Notes: generated from the letters alone by a model not told the origin. Positions 1 to 8,665 are shown, counted from the first letter of the stretch. The stretch is 64,000 bases of DNA from Girardinichthys multiradiatus (GCF_021462225.1 NC_061805.1:53420895-53484894); one strand, 5' to 3'. Translations and numbers: made by a program.

Positions 1-378
1 TATCAGCAGCAACTAAAAAATGCACTCCACTCAGGCTCAACACCCGACATACATGGCTGGGTGAACCGGCACTACATAGGAATGAGTGGGGGCTCGCTTG
101 CAGACTACATAAATCATGCGCTGCATGCTGAAAAAGTTATAAAAAGTAAAAAGGGTAAAAAGGACACAGTCAGAGACGCAGTGTTTTACCAAGAGGAGGA
201 CAACACTGTGTACTATCAACAGTCACAGGGCAGGGGAAGAGGCAGAGGCCGAGGTAGAGGAAGAGGTAGAGGACACTTTGGAGCACAAAATCTTAGAGCA
301 TGTTGGTCCTGCGGTAAAGAAGGACATCTAGCCAGGGATTGTAGGGGAGGTCCTCCCCCACAAACTAAAAATGCATGA
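1..378 (+). CDS. gag: Retroviral Gag C-terminus (capsid end and nucleocapsid), partial
   Basis: The frame is open from base 1, so the 5' end is cut by the window edge. The first 70 or so codons look like the end of capsid. A glycine-arginine repeat of the form (GR)7G lies at 229-273, followed by one CCHC zinc knuckle, C-x2-C-x4-H-x4-C, at 301-342. The knuckle is the RNA-packaging module of orthoretroviral nucleocapsids. A GR-rich stretch next to a knuckle is uncommon and recalls the GR boxes of foamy virus Gag, which lack knuckles. The frame ends at UGA 376-378, and the same frame continues directly into protease. Confidence 0.9.
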   Translation, partial: YQQQLKNALHSGSTPDIHGWVNRHYIGMSGGSLADYINHALHAEKVIKSKKGKKDTVRDAVFYQEEDNTVYYQQSQGRGRGRGRGRGRGRGHFGAQNLRACWSCGKEGHLARDCRGGPPPQTKNA

Positions 379-382
379 CTAG
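376..382 (+). promoter_or_regulatory. Probable gag/pro stop-codon readthrough site (UGA CUAG)
   Basis: The Gag stop codon UGA is followed by CUAG. UGA-CUA(G) is a well-known leaky context for termination in animal cells, used by some alphaviruses and several mammalian readthrough genes. The downstream protease frame is the same frame, as expected if Gag-Pol is made by readthrough, as in gammaretroviruses (which use UAG). I did not establish a downstream pseudoknot. Confidence 0.6.
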
Positions 383-1350
383 ATCGTGAGACAAACGGGA
401 CAGAATTGGATCAAAATTTAATACAAGAGAAAACCACCTCAGAAGATGAGGAAATACTAAATTTAGATGACCTATTCTATGTTGAAAAAATAAGACCTGA
501 AATAACCCTGCTGGTACAAGGCACACCTATCACGTTTCTTTGTGATAGTGGAGCTTGCAGGACAACAATTAGAGAACAATTACCATATGTGAGACCCAGT
601 GGGAAATGTACCACAGTTCAGGCCGCACAAGGTAAAATCGAACAAGTAAATGAAACAGAACCCTTATGGATCAGAGATCCAGAAGGAAAAACATGTCAGT
701 TATCAGTTTTGATGTTACCAGAATGTCCAGTGAACCTATTAGGAAGAGATGGCTTAATAGCCCTCTGCCTAAGCCTAACACCAACCCCAGAGGGTTTGAG
801 AGTGGTCAGAGGCAAACCTGAGGAAGTCTATGTAGTACAAGGGACGGGAACACCAAATTATTACTACACTTTAGACATCCCTAACAAACCGCCAACTGCA
901 ACAGGGGCATCGTTAGTGGATGAAGGCAAACAATCAATGCGGAGCCCACAAGATGTTATGTCACCAGATGAATTACATGTGACAATGTGGTATACTGCAA
1001 AGCCAGACACCAAGTACATGAGTGAACTGAACAGGATGACCCCAACAAAGATAACAGTCTCATATGTGTACTCAGATGTAGAAGCAAATGCAGCAGCTGC
1101 AGTAATATTGCCAGAAACTGTCAAACCACTGTTCAGACAACTTTCTGGGCCACACATATCCTTATGCAAAGACAAAAAGGAAGAATGGAAAGACTTAGCA
1201 AAACTAGTGGACAGAGGTGAAAGAGCAAGGGATTGGGTGGTAACCGGCATGAACACATGGTATAGCCAGTCCACTGAAATGACCAAAAAGGCATTGTTCT
1301 GGACAGTAACTGTCCAGGCTGGAGTGCACCTAGACCCAAAACAAAAATGA
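379..1350 (+). CDS. pro: Retroviral protease followed by an extra domain with 2H-phosphoesterase-like motifs
   Basis: This part of the Gag-Pol frame begins after the gag UGA; the first ATG-like position is not used. The aspartic protease has its active-site D-S-G at 544-552 and the second conserved segment, with L-L-G-R-D, near 736-753. Protease should end by about 800. About 180 further codons then precede reverse transcriptase. In them are two motifs of H-hydrophobic-T/S-hydrophobic form: H-V-T-M at 976-987 and H-I-S-L at 1153-1164, 59 residues apart. Each is followed or preceded by short hydrophobic strands. This resembles the paired histidine motifs of 2H phosphoesterases; function is inferred only. 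The segment ends at UGA 1348-1350, after which the same frame continues into reverse transcriptase. Confidence 0.8.
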   Translation, partial: LDRETNGTELDQNLIQEKTTSEDEEILNLDDLFYVEKIRPEITLLVQGTPITFLCDSGACRTTIREQLPYVRPSGKCTTVQAAQGKIEQVNETEPLWIRDPEGKTCQLSVLMLPECPVNLLGRDGLIALCLSLTPTPEGLRVVRGKPEEVYVVQGTGTPNYYYTLDIPNKPPTATGASLVDEGKQSMRSPQDVMSPDELHVTMWYTAKPDTKYMSELNRMTPTKITVSYVYSDVEANAAAAVILPETVKPLFRQLSGPHISLCKDKKEEWKDLAKLVDRGERARDWVVTGMNTWYSQSTEMTKKALFWTVTVQAGVHLDPKQK

Positions 1351-3435
1351 CACATCTTTTTCACAAAAGAAGAAGAGGAACTATTTAAACAAGTTCCTGA
1401 GAGACTATGGTCACAAGGACCTACTGATGTTGGCCTGGTAAAAGGAGCACTTCCTGTTGTGATAAGACCAAAAACAGAGTACAGACCCAGAGTTAAACAA
1501 TATCCTCTAAAACCAGATGCAATGGTGGGAATAGAACCTGTTATTGAAGATTTAAAGAAGGCTGGAGTATTAATTGAGTGTGCTGAATCACCCTGTAACA
1601 CACCAATATTCCCTGTAAAAAAGGCACCCCCATCTGTGGGATGGAGGATGGTTCAAGATTTACAAGCGGTAAATAATGCAGTAATACAAAGATCTCCGTG
1701 TGTAGCAGATCCACACACGTTATTAAACTCTTTGAACCCAAAAGCAAAATACTTCACTGTGGTGGACATAAGCAATGCATTCTTTTCTGTACCACTACAC
1801 AAAGACAGTCAATACTGGTTTGCTTTCACCTTTAAAGGGAAAAGATACACTTATACCAGATTACCACAAGGATATTGTGAAAGCCCCACCATCTACTCCC
1901 AAGTTCTTACATCCAGCCTGGCCACCTTTGACCCTCCACAAAGGAGCCAATTGCTCACGTATGTGGATGACATACTAGTTGCATCTGAAACCGAAGAAAT
2001 ATGCAAAAAAGACTCTATAGCACTCCTGAAACATTTGGCTAAAGAAGGTCATAAAGTCAGCAAAAATAAATTACAGTTTTGCAAGGAAAGTGTAAAATAT
2101 CTGGGCCATCAGCTCAGTTCAGGGGGAAAAACAATAATGGAAGAAAGGAAAACTGCAATTCTGCAAGCACCAAAACCATTGACAAAGAAACAAATGATGT
2201 CTTTTTTAGGACTCACTAATTACTGTAGAAGTTGGGTGCCAAATTATGCAGAGCTAACAGCACCCTTGCAAAGCCTGATGTACAAAGAGGAACTTAAAAT
2301 GTCTGACTACCTAAAATGGAGTTCTGAAGCAGAAGATGCACTCTGTAAATTGAAACAAACTATGGTGGGAAGTTGTGTGTTAGCATTACCAGATTACAAC
2401 AAAGACTTTGTACAAATGGTAGACTGCAAAGGAAATTTCATGACCTCCGTGTTGACACAGCTACATGGAAGTAAATATAAACCAGTAGCCTACTATTCAA
2501 CCAAAATGGATGCAGTGGCGTGTGCCCTTCCACATTGCGTTAGAGCAGTGGTGGCTGCTTCCCTAGCAGTCACGTCTAGCGCAGATGTTGTACTATTCCA
2601 TCCACTCACTTTGAAAGTACCCCATGCAGTTTCAGCACTGCTTTTGCAAACTAAAATGAGTTTTCTGTCACCTGCAAGACATCTTTCCTGTATGTCTATC
2701 CTGCTGTCACAACCACATCTCAAAATAGAACGGTGTACAGCACTAAACCCAGCAACATTAATCCCCACAGAGGAGGATGGAGAAACTCATGATTGTGAAA
2801 CATTATCTGAGGAAATAGCAAAAAGCAGAAAAGACTTAAAAGATACTCCTTTGACAGAAGGAGAAATATTATTTGTAGACGGGTCTTCCAAAAAGGATGA
2901 GAAAGGTAAAACAAAAACCGGATATGCTGTAGTGACTCTTAATAAAGTACTAAAAGCAGAAGCACTCCCTTCACACTACTCAGCGCAAGCTGCTGAGTTA
3001 GTAGCCTTAACTGAAGCATGCAAATTAATGACAGGAAAAAGTGCAACAATATACACTGATAGCCAGTATGCATATGCAACAACGCATACTTTTGCACAAC
3101 ATTGGAAAAATAGGGGTATGATTACCTCCACTGGAAAACCTGTAACACATGCAGCACTATTAACAGAGCTATTGCAAGCAGTCCAACTGCCAAAAAAGCT
3201 TGCAATATGCAAATGTGCAGCACACACCACAGGAACAGACACTGTGACTAAAGGCAACGCCTTTGCTGATAAAACTGCTAAAGCAGCTGCAGAACAACAA
3301 CCAAGTAGTCTTCTCCTAGTAACAATGGAACTAAAAGATGAAACATTACTGGAAATGCAACAACAATCACCCCAAAATGAAATACAAACCTGGCTAAAAA
3401 AGAGAGCTCAACTTAAAGAAGGAATATACACCTGA
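1351..3435 (+). CDS. pol: Retroviral reverse transcriptase and RNase H
   Basis: The reading frame continues directly from the preceding segment past UGA 1348-1350, so this is part of one Gag-Pol polyprotein rather than a separate gene. Reverse transcriptase copies viral RNA to DNA; the fingers and palm are recognisable and the catalytic Y-V-D-D is at 1960-1971. A connection region follows, then RNase H with its first aspartate at 2878-2880 (F-V-D-G-S), a glutamate in A-A-E-L near 2992, the T-D-S-Q aspartate near 3058 and an A-D-K segment near 3265. The segment ends at UGA 3433-3435, again with the same frame open beyond it. Both internal UGAs could be decayed CGA or TGG codons or weak stops. 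Confidence 0.92.
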   Translation, partial: HIFFTKEEEELFKQVPERLWSQGPTDVGLVKGALPVVIRPKTEYRPRVKQYPLKPDAMVGIEPVIEDLKKAGVLIECAESPCNTPIFPVKKAPPSVGWRMVQDLQAVNNAVIQRSPCVADPHTLLNSLNPKAKYFTVVDISNAFFSVPLHKDSQYWFAFTFKGKRYTYTRLPQGYCESPTIYSQVLTSSLATFDPPQRSQLLTYVDDILVASETEEICKKDSIALLKHLAKEGHKVSKNKLQFCKESVKYLGHQLSSGGKTIMEERKTAILQAPKPLTKKQMMSFLGLTNYCRSWVPNYAELTAPLQSLMYKEELKMSDYLKWSSEAEDALCKLKQTMVGSCVLALPDYNKDFVQMVDCKGNFMTSVLTQLHGSKYKPVAYYSTKMDAVACALPHCVRAVVAASLAVTSSADVVLFHPLTLKVPHAVSALLLQTKMSFLSPARHLSCMSILLSQPHLKIERCTALNPATLIPTEEDGETHDCETLSEEIAKSRKDLKDTPLTEGEILFVDGSSKKDEKGKTKTGYAVVTLNKVLKAEALPSHYSAQAAELVALTEACKLMTGKSATIYTDSQYAYATTHTFAQHWKNRGMITSTGKPVTHAALLTELLQAVQLPKKLAICKCAAHTTGTDTVTKGNAFADKTAKAAAEQQPSSLLLVTMELKDETLLEMQQQSPQNEIQTWLKKRAQLKEGIYT

Positions 3436-4449
3436 CCAGAAAATAAACCTATCCTACCAAAAAACCTATACAAATGGGCAGCAATATCAAGTCATGGAGT
3501 TTCTCATGTCTCGAGAGGAGGAATGGTAGGATTAGTGAACAAAATATACACAACATATGGATTTAACTCTTATTCAAAAAATTTTTGTAGAACATGTTTG
3601 ATCTGTGCCAAACACAATGCACAAGGGAACTTCAGACCAAAAAGGGGACAGTTCCCCAAAGCAAAATATCCTTTCCAACACATACATATGGATTTCATAG
3701 AATTAAATAAAAGTGAAGGAAAAAAGTACTGTTTAGTAATAATAGACTCTTTTTCTAAATGGATAGAGTTATTTCCTACACAAAATCCTGATGCATTGAC
3801 CGTAGCAAAAGCACTATGTAAAGATATCATACCTAGATATGGAATTCCAGAAAAAATATATAGTGATAATGGAACTCATTTCGTCAATCAAATGATAGAA
3901 AAAATAGGAGAAGCCCTACAAATGGATCTTAGACATCACTGCGCTTATCACCCTCAAAGCGCTGGTCTAGTAGAACGAATGAATGGAACAATAAAAAATC
4001 GATTAAAAAAGTGCATGGAAGAAACAGGAAGACCATGGACTAAATGTTTAGACTTAGTAAAGCTCTACATAAACATCACAAGCACAGGAGGACTAACACC
4101 CTATGAAACCCTGTTTGGGAGGCCATATAGATTACCATTCTTTAAAAATAAATGGGAAACTGATGATGAAAGCACACTAGCAGATTACATGAGAAAAATG
4201 TTACAGCAAAAACAACAAACAGATGAACACGCAAGTGACCATGAGCCTTTTGTGTCTACACAGGAAAAACCATTAGTTGAACCTGGAGACTGGGTCCTGA
4301 TAAAAAGCATAAAGAAGAAGCATTGGCATTCACCTAAGTGGGAAGGTCCCTATCAGGTGTTGTTGACCACTGGAACTGCAATTAAGATTGCAGAAAGAAA
4401 CTCATGGATCCATCTGACACATTGTAAAAGAATAATAGAACATGACTAA
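3436..4449 (+). CDS. pol: Retroviral integrase
   Basis: Integrase joins viral DNA ends to host DNA. The N-terminal zinc module shows H-x3-H (3493 and 3505) and a C-x2-C pair (3595 and 3604). The catalytic core has D at 3691, D at 3865 in S-D-N-G, and E at 3973 in L-V-E-R, which gives the expected DD35E spacing. The C-terminus has a GPY/F-like module (K-W-E-G-P-Y-Q-V near 4340-4360) as in gammaretroviruses. It is in frame with the upstream pol segment across UGA 3433-3435 and ends at TAA 4447-4449. No frameshift is seen. Confidence 0.93.
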   Translation, partial: PENKPILPKNLYKWAAISSHGVSHVSRGGMVGLVNKIYTTYGFNSYSKNFCRTCLICAKHNAQGNFRPKRGQFPKAKYPFQHIHMDFIELNKSEGKKYCLVIIDSFSKWIELFPTQNPDALTVAKALCKDIIPRYGIPEKIYSDNGTHFVNQMIEKIGEALQMDLRHHCAYHPQSAGLVERMNGTIKNRLKKCMEETGRPWTKCLDLVKLYINITSTGGLTPYETLFGRPYRLPFFKNKWETDDESTLADYMRKMLQQKQQTDEHASDHEPFVSTQEKPLVEPGDWVLIKSIKKKHWHSPKWEGPYQVLLTTGTAIKIAERNSWIHLTHCKRIIEHD

Positions 4450-4528
4450 AATAAGTTTCTTAATAGCAGTGTATATTCTAACCATCATAATTTGTGTTGT
4501 GGTCATAGCATTGTGGTATCTGCTGTAG
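4442..4528 (+). CDS. Small hydrophobic ORF between pol and env (28 codons)
   Basis: An ATG at 4442 overlaps the last codons of pol in another frame and opens a 28-codon frame to TAG 4526-4528. After a short polar start (M-T-K) nearly all residues are Ile, Val, Leu, Ala, Phe or Tyr, enough for one membrane span. A similar profile (short basic start, Ile/Val-rich span, L-W) occurs at the Env N-terminus 230 bases downstream, so this may be a duplicated or older env leader, a tiny membrane peptide, or chance. No match to a named family is claimed. Confidence 0.35.
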   Translation: MTKISFLIAVYILTIIICVVVIALWYLL

Positions 4529-4671
4529 CATTGTGACTTTTCAACAAACCTACAGAGAAAAGTCCGGCTACAAAGGGAATTGTAATTATAGTTTACAATT
4601 GTCTCAAACCGGTGAAGATCTCCACAACTCTGTTTAAAGGTGCTTAGGAAAGGTTCCAATCTATAAGTAAG

Positions 4672-6642
4672 ATGTACACCCCCACACACAAGAAAATAGT
4701 GCTAGTAGCTGGAATAATCTCAGTGGTAATTGTAGGAGCTATTTTACTATGGGAACGTTTTTACGAAGAAAGAAAAGATTTGAGTAAAAGACAAATAAAT
4801 GTTAATTCCTGCCCAAATGATGTAAGCATCAGAACCACAAAACTATGTGTACCAGTACAGAAAACCACTACAGTAAAAATACCCTGGGGAACGCTTGGAA
4901 CAGCACGTGATGGCACAAATGAACAAGCCTCAATGTATAAGAAATGGGATTGGTATTTGACCTATGGAGATGTGCAATGGTGGAGTTGGAAATACTTAGT
5001 AGCAGAAACAGGACAGGACTGGTCTGATTGGTCCACAGGTCCAGCAATTAAATGGAGAAGACAATTGACCCTGATAAAAGATGGAGGAGGTCTAACCTTG
5101 ACTGTAATCTCCCCCAACAACACGGGATGTACAGATTTTGTGGCGGCACCATATGTAGATTCTAGCCAAGGCCAATATTACTGGCAGATTCAAATATGCG
5201 TTAAAAACATTACTAAGCCACTTGCGGTAATACGGCATGATGCCGCCACACCTGAAAACACAACAAACAAATGGCATATGGGGCTAAAACTATTAGTGGA
5301 GTTTAAGACAGAACCAGTAACCCCGGATGACTGGTTCAAAATAACTACAGGAATATCTAAAATAGATAACAACTGGCTCTTAATGGCAGAACAGGCTGCC
5401 CAGGCAGTAAAAACAGATTGTGTAGTATGCATGGGAGCCAGACCCCTGCTACAAGTGGTTCCCTCAACGTTGACAGAAAAATGCTTAGTAGAAGTAATGA
5501 ACAGCACAAGACTCTCAACAAACTGTACTATGTGGGATAAGATTTATCCTTTGACTACCGCCGAAAAACAAAAACCGATGTTTTCAAATAAGGTTGCTCC
5601 AGGAAATTTTTCCTGTATAAACCGAACAGGTGTGGGATCAAACATAAGCAGACTCAATAAAGATCAATGTCACTCCATCATAGCAGTAGGTGTCAGCTTT
5701 AAACCTAAAGCACGCAGCGACATCTGGTGGTGGTGTGGAGACGATAAACTGTATGACAGGTTGCCATACAACACAACTGGATTGTGTGCATCAGTGTCAT
5801 TAATATTTCCCGTGTCTGTTATTCCACTCTCAGTAGCAGATTTGTTGGGTACAGTAGCCAGCATATTTCCACACACCTGGAAAAATAGAGAAAAAAGATC
5901 AGGATGGAGTAAAGACGACCCTACTTATATAGATAGCATAGGAATACCAAGAGGAGTTCCTGATGAATATAAGTTAGCAGATCAAGTAGCAGCAGGTTTT
6001 GAATCCACCATATGCTGGTGGTGCACAATAAATAAAAATGTTGACAGAATAAATTACATCCATTACAATGTGCAACGACTAGGAAATAAAACTGAAGAAG
6101 GATTCTCAGCCATCCATGAACAATTGTCAGCTACCTCTTTAATGGCTTTCCAAAATAGAATTGCTGTCGATATGCTCTTAGCTGAAAAAGGTGGAGTATG
6201 TTCAATATTTGGGCATCAATGTTGTACATTTATTCCAAATAACACCGCAGCTGATGGGAGCCTCACCAAGGCCCTGGAGGGCCTTAGGTCACTTAACAGC
6301 AAAATGAAAGATCATTCTGGAGTTGACACCACAATGTGGGATGGGTTTGGAGAAATGTTTGGTAAATATAAACAATTAGTGTTGTCTATCCTTATGTCAA
6401 TAGCAGTCTTTGCAGCTATTCTCACATTGTGTGGATGTTGCTGTATTCCGTGTATAAGAGCTTTGTGCACTCGCATAATAACCTCTGCTATTCAGCCAGT
6501 CAAAACAGAAATGTCAGAGATGTATGCCCTCCTGAGACCTGAGGAGACAGAAGGAGCCAGTGATGATGATGATGATGACCAGGAAGAAGAAGAGACTTCT
6601 CTGCATTTCCCTGATCTGTATCTTGACCCTGACGACAATTAG
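4672..6642 (+). CDS. env: Retroviral envelope polyprotein, complete 656-codon frame
   Basis: Env mediates receptor binding and membrane fusion. The frame is uninterrupted. A hydrophobic stretch at residues about 9-26 would be the signal or leader anchor. SU contains a C-x2-C (C-V-V-C, residues 250-253, 5419-5430), the type that pairs with the TM cysteine in gamma-type Envs, and several N-x-S/T sites. A furin-type R-E-K-R is at residues 406-409 (5887-5898). TM contains a second C-x2-C (C-W-W-C, 448-451), a heptad-like region, and C-x6-CC at 510-518 (6199-6225). A membrane span lies near residues 569-592, followed by a cysteine-rich turn and an acidic tail with six consecutive Asp. The frame ends with TAG 6640-6642. 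A splice acceptor is expected in 4450-4671 but was not pinned down. Confidence 0.93.
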   Translation: MYTPTHKKIVLVAGIISVVIVGAILLWERFYEERKDLSKRQINVNSCPNDVSIRTTKLCVPVQKTTTVKIPWGTLGTARDGTNEQASMYKKWDWYLTYGDVQWWSWKYLVAETGQDWSDWSTGPAIKWRRQLTLIKDGGGLTLTVISPNNTGCTDFVAAPYVDSSQGQYYWQIQICVKNITKPLAVIRHDAATPENTTNKWHMGLKLLVEFKTEPVTPDDWFKITTGISKIDNNWLLMAEQAAQAVKTDCVVCMGARPLLQVVPSTLTEKCLVEVMNSTRLSTNCTMWDKIYPLTTAEKQKPMFSNKVAPGNFSCINRTGVGSNISRLNKDQCHSIIAVGVSFKPKARSDIWWWCGDDKLYDRLPYNTTGLCASVSLIFPVSVIPLSVADLLGTVASIFPHTWKNREKRSGWSKDDPTYIDSIGIPRGVPDEYKLADQVAAGFESTICWWCTINKNVDRINYIHYNVQRLGNKTEEGFSAIHEQLSATSLMAFQNRIAVDMLLAEKGGVCSIFGHQCCTFIPNNTAADGSLTKALEGLRSLNSKMKDHSGVDTTMWDGFGEMFGKYKQLVLSILMSIAVFAAILTLCGCCCIPCIRALCTRIITSAIQPVKTEMSEMYALLRPEETEGASDDDDDDQEEEETSLHFPDLYLDPDDN

Positions 6643-6777
6643 TTGTATACAGTAAACTTAAAGACCTCCTGCTACTTTTTTAATGACATGTACAGATAAA
6701 ACACACCATGATGTCTTAACTGAAAATCTGAGAAGAAAAGGTTAATGATTGATGTATCAAGTGTTTAAAACATTTAT

Positions 6778-6791
6778 AAAGAGGAGGAAAA
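6778..6791 (+). other. Polypurine tract of the retrovirus
   Basis: AAAGAGGAGGAAAA directly precedes the TG that opens the LTR. This position and all-purine composition fit the primer for plus-strand DNA synthesis. Confidence 0.8.
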
Positions 6792-7166
6792 TGTTAGGGT
6801 TAATTAATGATTATATATGTTTTAACTTTAATAGAAGTGAAGCTTGCTGTTCAGAGTGATTATATCTTATATGTACAAGAGCTGCAAGATAGAGACAGGA
6901 TGTTCTAGAACATTCTGTCAGTGCAGCTGTTTCTAATCAATATGAGTGTGCATCTCTCCCTGTTTTGTGCTTGGAACATTCTGTAACCAGGGCCTCTTCT
7001 CTTATGAATAAAAGGCAGAGAGAGCAGGGGCTGTTTCAGAGTGTGGTGTGGAGGCTTGTAACTGAGCAGCCTCTGAGACACTCTCACCTGCAGGTTAAAA
7101 TGAACTAACTTCTCTGTGTCTTTCTTTGTGCAGAATTGTGAAAGTGTTTGGTGTTTAAACCTAACA
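6792..7166 (+). repeat. 3' LTR of the endogenous retrovirus (about 375 bp)
   Basis: The LTR starts TGTTAGGGTT right after the polypurine tract and ends AACCTAACA, so the ends form the inverted repeat TGTTAGG...CCTAACA with the standard TG...CA. AATAAAAGG at 7007-7015 resembles the TATA element of murine gammaretroviruses and may also serve as a polyadenylation signal. The 5' LTR is off-window, so LTR identity (age) cannot be judged. Confidence 0.85.
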
Positions 7167-7701
7167 CAATTCCTTACAATATTTAAAATAGATTATTCCA
7201 ATTTAAAACCCAGCAACCACAGGCAATCATTAGCTGGAGTCTTTTGGGGCTTAAACAAACCACAAGAAACCAAATTAATAATACAAATAACAAAACCCAA
7301 ATAAACAAGAAGAAGAAGAAGAGAAAAAAAGAAAAAGAATAAATCCCAAATTGCCTAAACCAAAGTCCTGTGGAACCATATTAATCAGCAAATTTGTAAA
7401 AAGATGTTATATGAAGTATAGTTATGGTTGGTAGCAACCTAAAGAGTTCTAAAGTGCTGGTTCTAGGGGACTTGCACTACGAAGTGGGTTCTAAAATGCA
7501 ACATTCAGCCTAGCACGAACTCTGAATCACCTCTCAACAGATGAGTTCAAACAGGAGAGCCTCTAAAGACCAATAGGTGAGAGCATAACATGCAACAGCA
7601 GCAATCTGAATCAGTTGCAGCCCCCACTAGCAGGTAACTGCGAACAGCTGCAGTTGCGGTTCACTCCCATACATCCTTACTAGCAGCACAAATATCCCAC
7701 A
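7167..7701. other. Gene-free A+T-rich stretch
   Basis: No coding similarity seen on either strand. An (AAG)-rich simple repeat lies at about 7303-7345. The sequence separates the retroviral LTR from the next retrotransposon. Confidence 0.5.
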
Positions 7702-7987
7702 TGTAAGCCAGGGCTCATCACAAAACTTGTTGAGCAGGGTGCCAGCACTCAGCCAGCAAAAGATTCACATGTGCAGCAACTAACCACACCGCCAAAACCC
7801 TAAAGAATCAAACTGCTTAGCGTGCACACCTGGGGCCTATATAAACTAACTAGCCAGACAACACTGGAACCCAAAAACAGAGGCGGGCAAACGGGGCATA
7901 GATGTGTTCATGGACCTTACACGGGTGGGAATTCACAGCCACGTCTACATAAACACCATTCTAACACTAATAAACCACCCGGTTACA
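7702..7987 (-). repeat. Possible 3' LTR of the Gypsy relic
   Basis: On the minus strand a purine tract (GGAAGGGGGTAGGA, 8001-7988) lies just after the end of the integrase frame and is followed by TGTAACC, a typical LTR start. A TATA-like TTTATATAGG lies near 7836 on the minus strand. The far end is guessed from TGTAAGCC at 7702, a weak match to the inverted start, so the left boundary is uncertain. Confidence 0.4.
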
Positions 7988-8014
7988 TCCTACCCCCTTC
8001 CGTGGATCGGTGGC

Positions 8015-8665
8015 TCATTGATAAACCGAGACTATGACCAAGGCCGAAAAACAGCTGTAGCCAGCCGGCACCAGAGAAACAGCAGCCTTACTGCCTTTGG
8101 TCCTGGCTGGTGCTGGGAGGTGATGGGGATTGGAGTTCTTGGCAGCAGTTTTACGGGTGGATTTCCTGGGGCCAATACTACTGCTCTGGGGAGCTGCCGA
8201 AGCTTGTGACACTTCGGCAGGCATACATACTGGAGGCATTTCTGGTAGTTCTGGTACCACAGATATGTGTGAATAGCTAACCACCTCTTGTAACACCAAC
8301 CAAGAGCCAGACTCCACATCATCCTCCTCACTGGCCTCATCAGGCACATTCGGTGGCCAGACATCAAGGCAAGCATCAGGCGGTGGTATGACAGGTTTTA
8401 CAGATGTAAGGTGCATTTGTCTTACAAGGTGAAGCTTATCAACTGGAGCAATTGAATAGACAACACCACCTGAACTGGGCGCTCACACAACTTGGTACGC
8501 AGTGGGCCCCCATGCATCTTTGATTTTTCTATGCCCTGGGCCAACATCACGCAGATACACCTTTTGTCCAACTTCAAGTGGCTCACACCGGATCTTTTCG
8601 TCATGCCTCACCTTTTTTCCTCTGGGCTGCCAACGGAAGTTACGCTGTAACTATGGTTCTGTGAA
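8015..8665 (-). pseudogene. Gypsy integrase C-terminal region
   Basis: The minus strand reads a GPY/F-like module (V-G-Q-K-V-Y-L-R, then K-I-K-D-A-W-G-P) followed by a proline- and acid-rich tail with R-K-S-T-R-K-T-A and N-P-H-H-L-P, a tail style seen in vertebrate Gypsy polyproteins. A stop or shift near 8490 separates the two halves. It ends at a TGA (8017-8015), 28 bases before the proposed LTR. The upstream part continues across the DIRS insertion at 13171. Confidence 0.75.

Larger units (their letters stand above)
1..7166 (+). mobile_element. Endogenous retrovirus, 5' part off-window, with 3' LTR
   Basis: An old proviral copy integrated in a fish genome. The order seen is gag C-terminus, protease, an extra domain, reverse transcriptase, RNase H, integrase, env, polypurine tract and 3' LTR. 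The integrase C-terminal GPY-like module, the env TM subunit with a CX6CC motif, and gag and pol in one frame separated by a stop codon all point to a gammaretrovirus/epsilonretrovirus-like (class I) element. The 5' LTR, primer-binding site, matrix and most of capsid are outside the window. The pol frame carries two UGA codons besides the gag-terminal one, so the copy is probably not fully functional, but no frameshift was found. A target-site duplication cannot be tested because the left end is missing. Confidence 0.95.

Noticed and set aside
864..1601. 245-codon minus-strand frame in the retrovirus
   Set aside because: Antisense of protease and RT coding sequence, whose motifs are clear on the plus strand.
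376..3435. UGA codons read as selenocysteine
   Set aside because: No SECIS-like hairpin was recognised and no retroviral family uses this; readthrough or decay is simpler.
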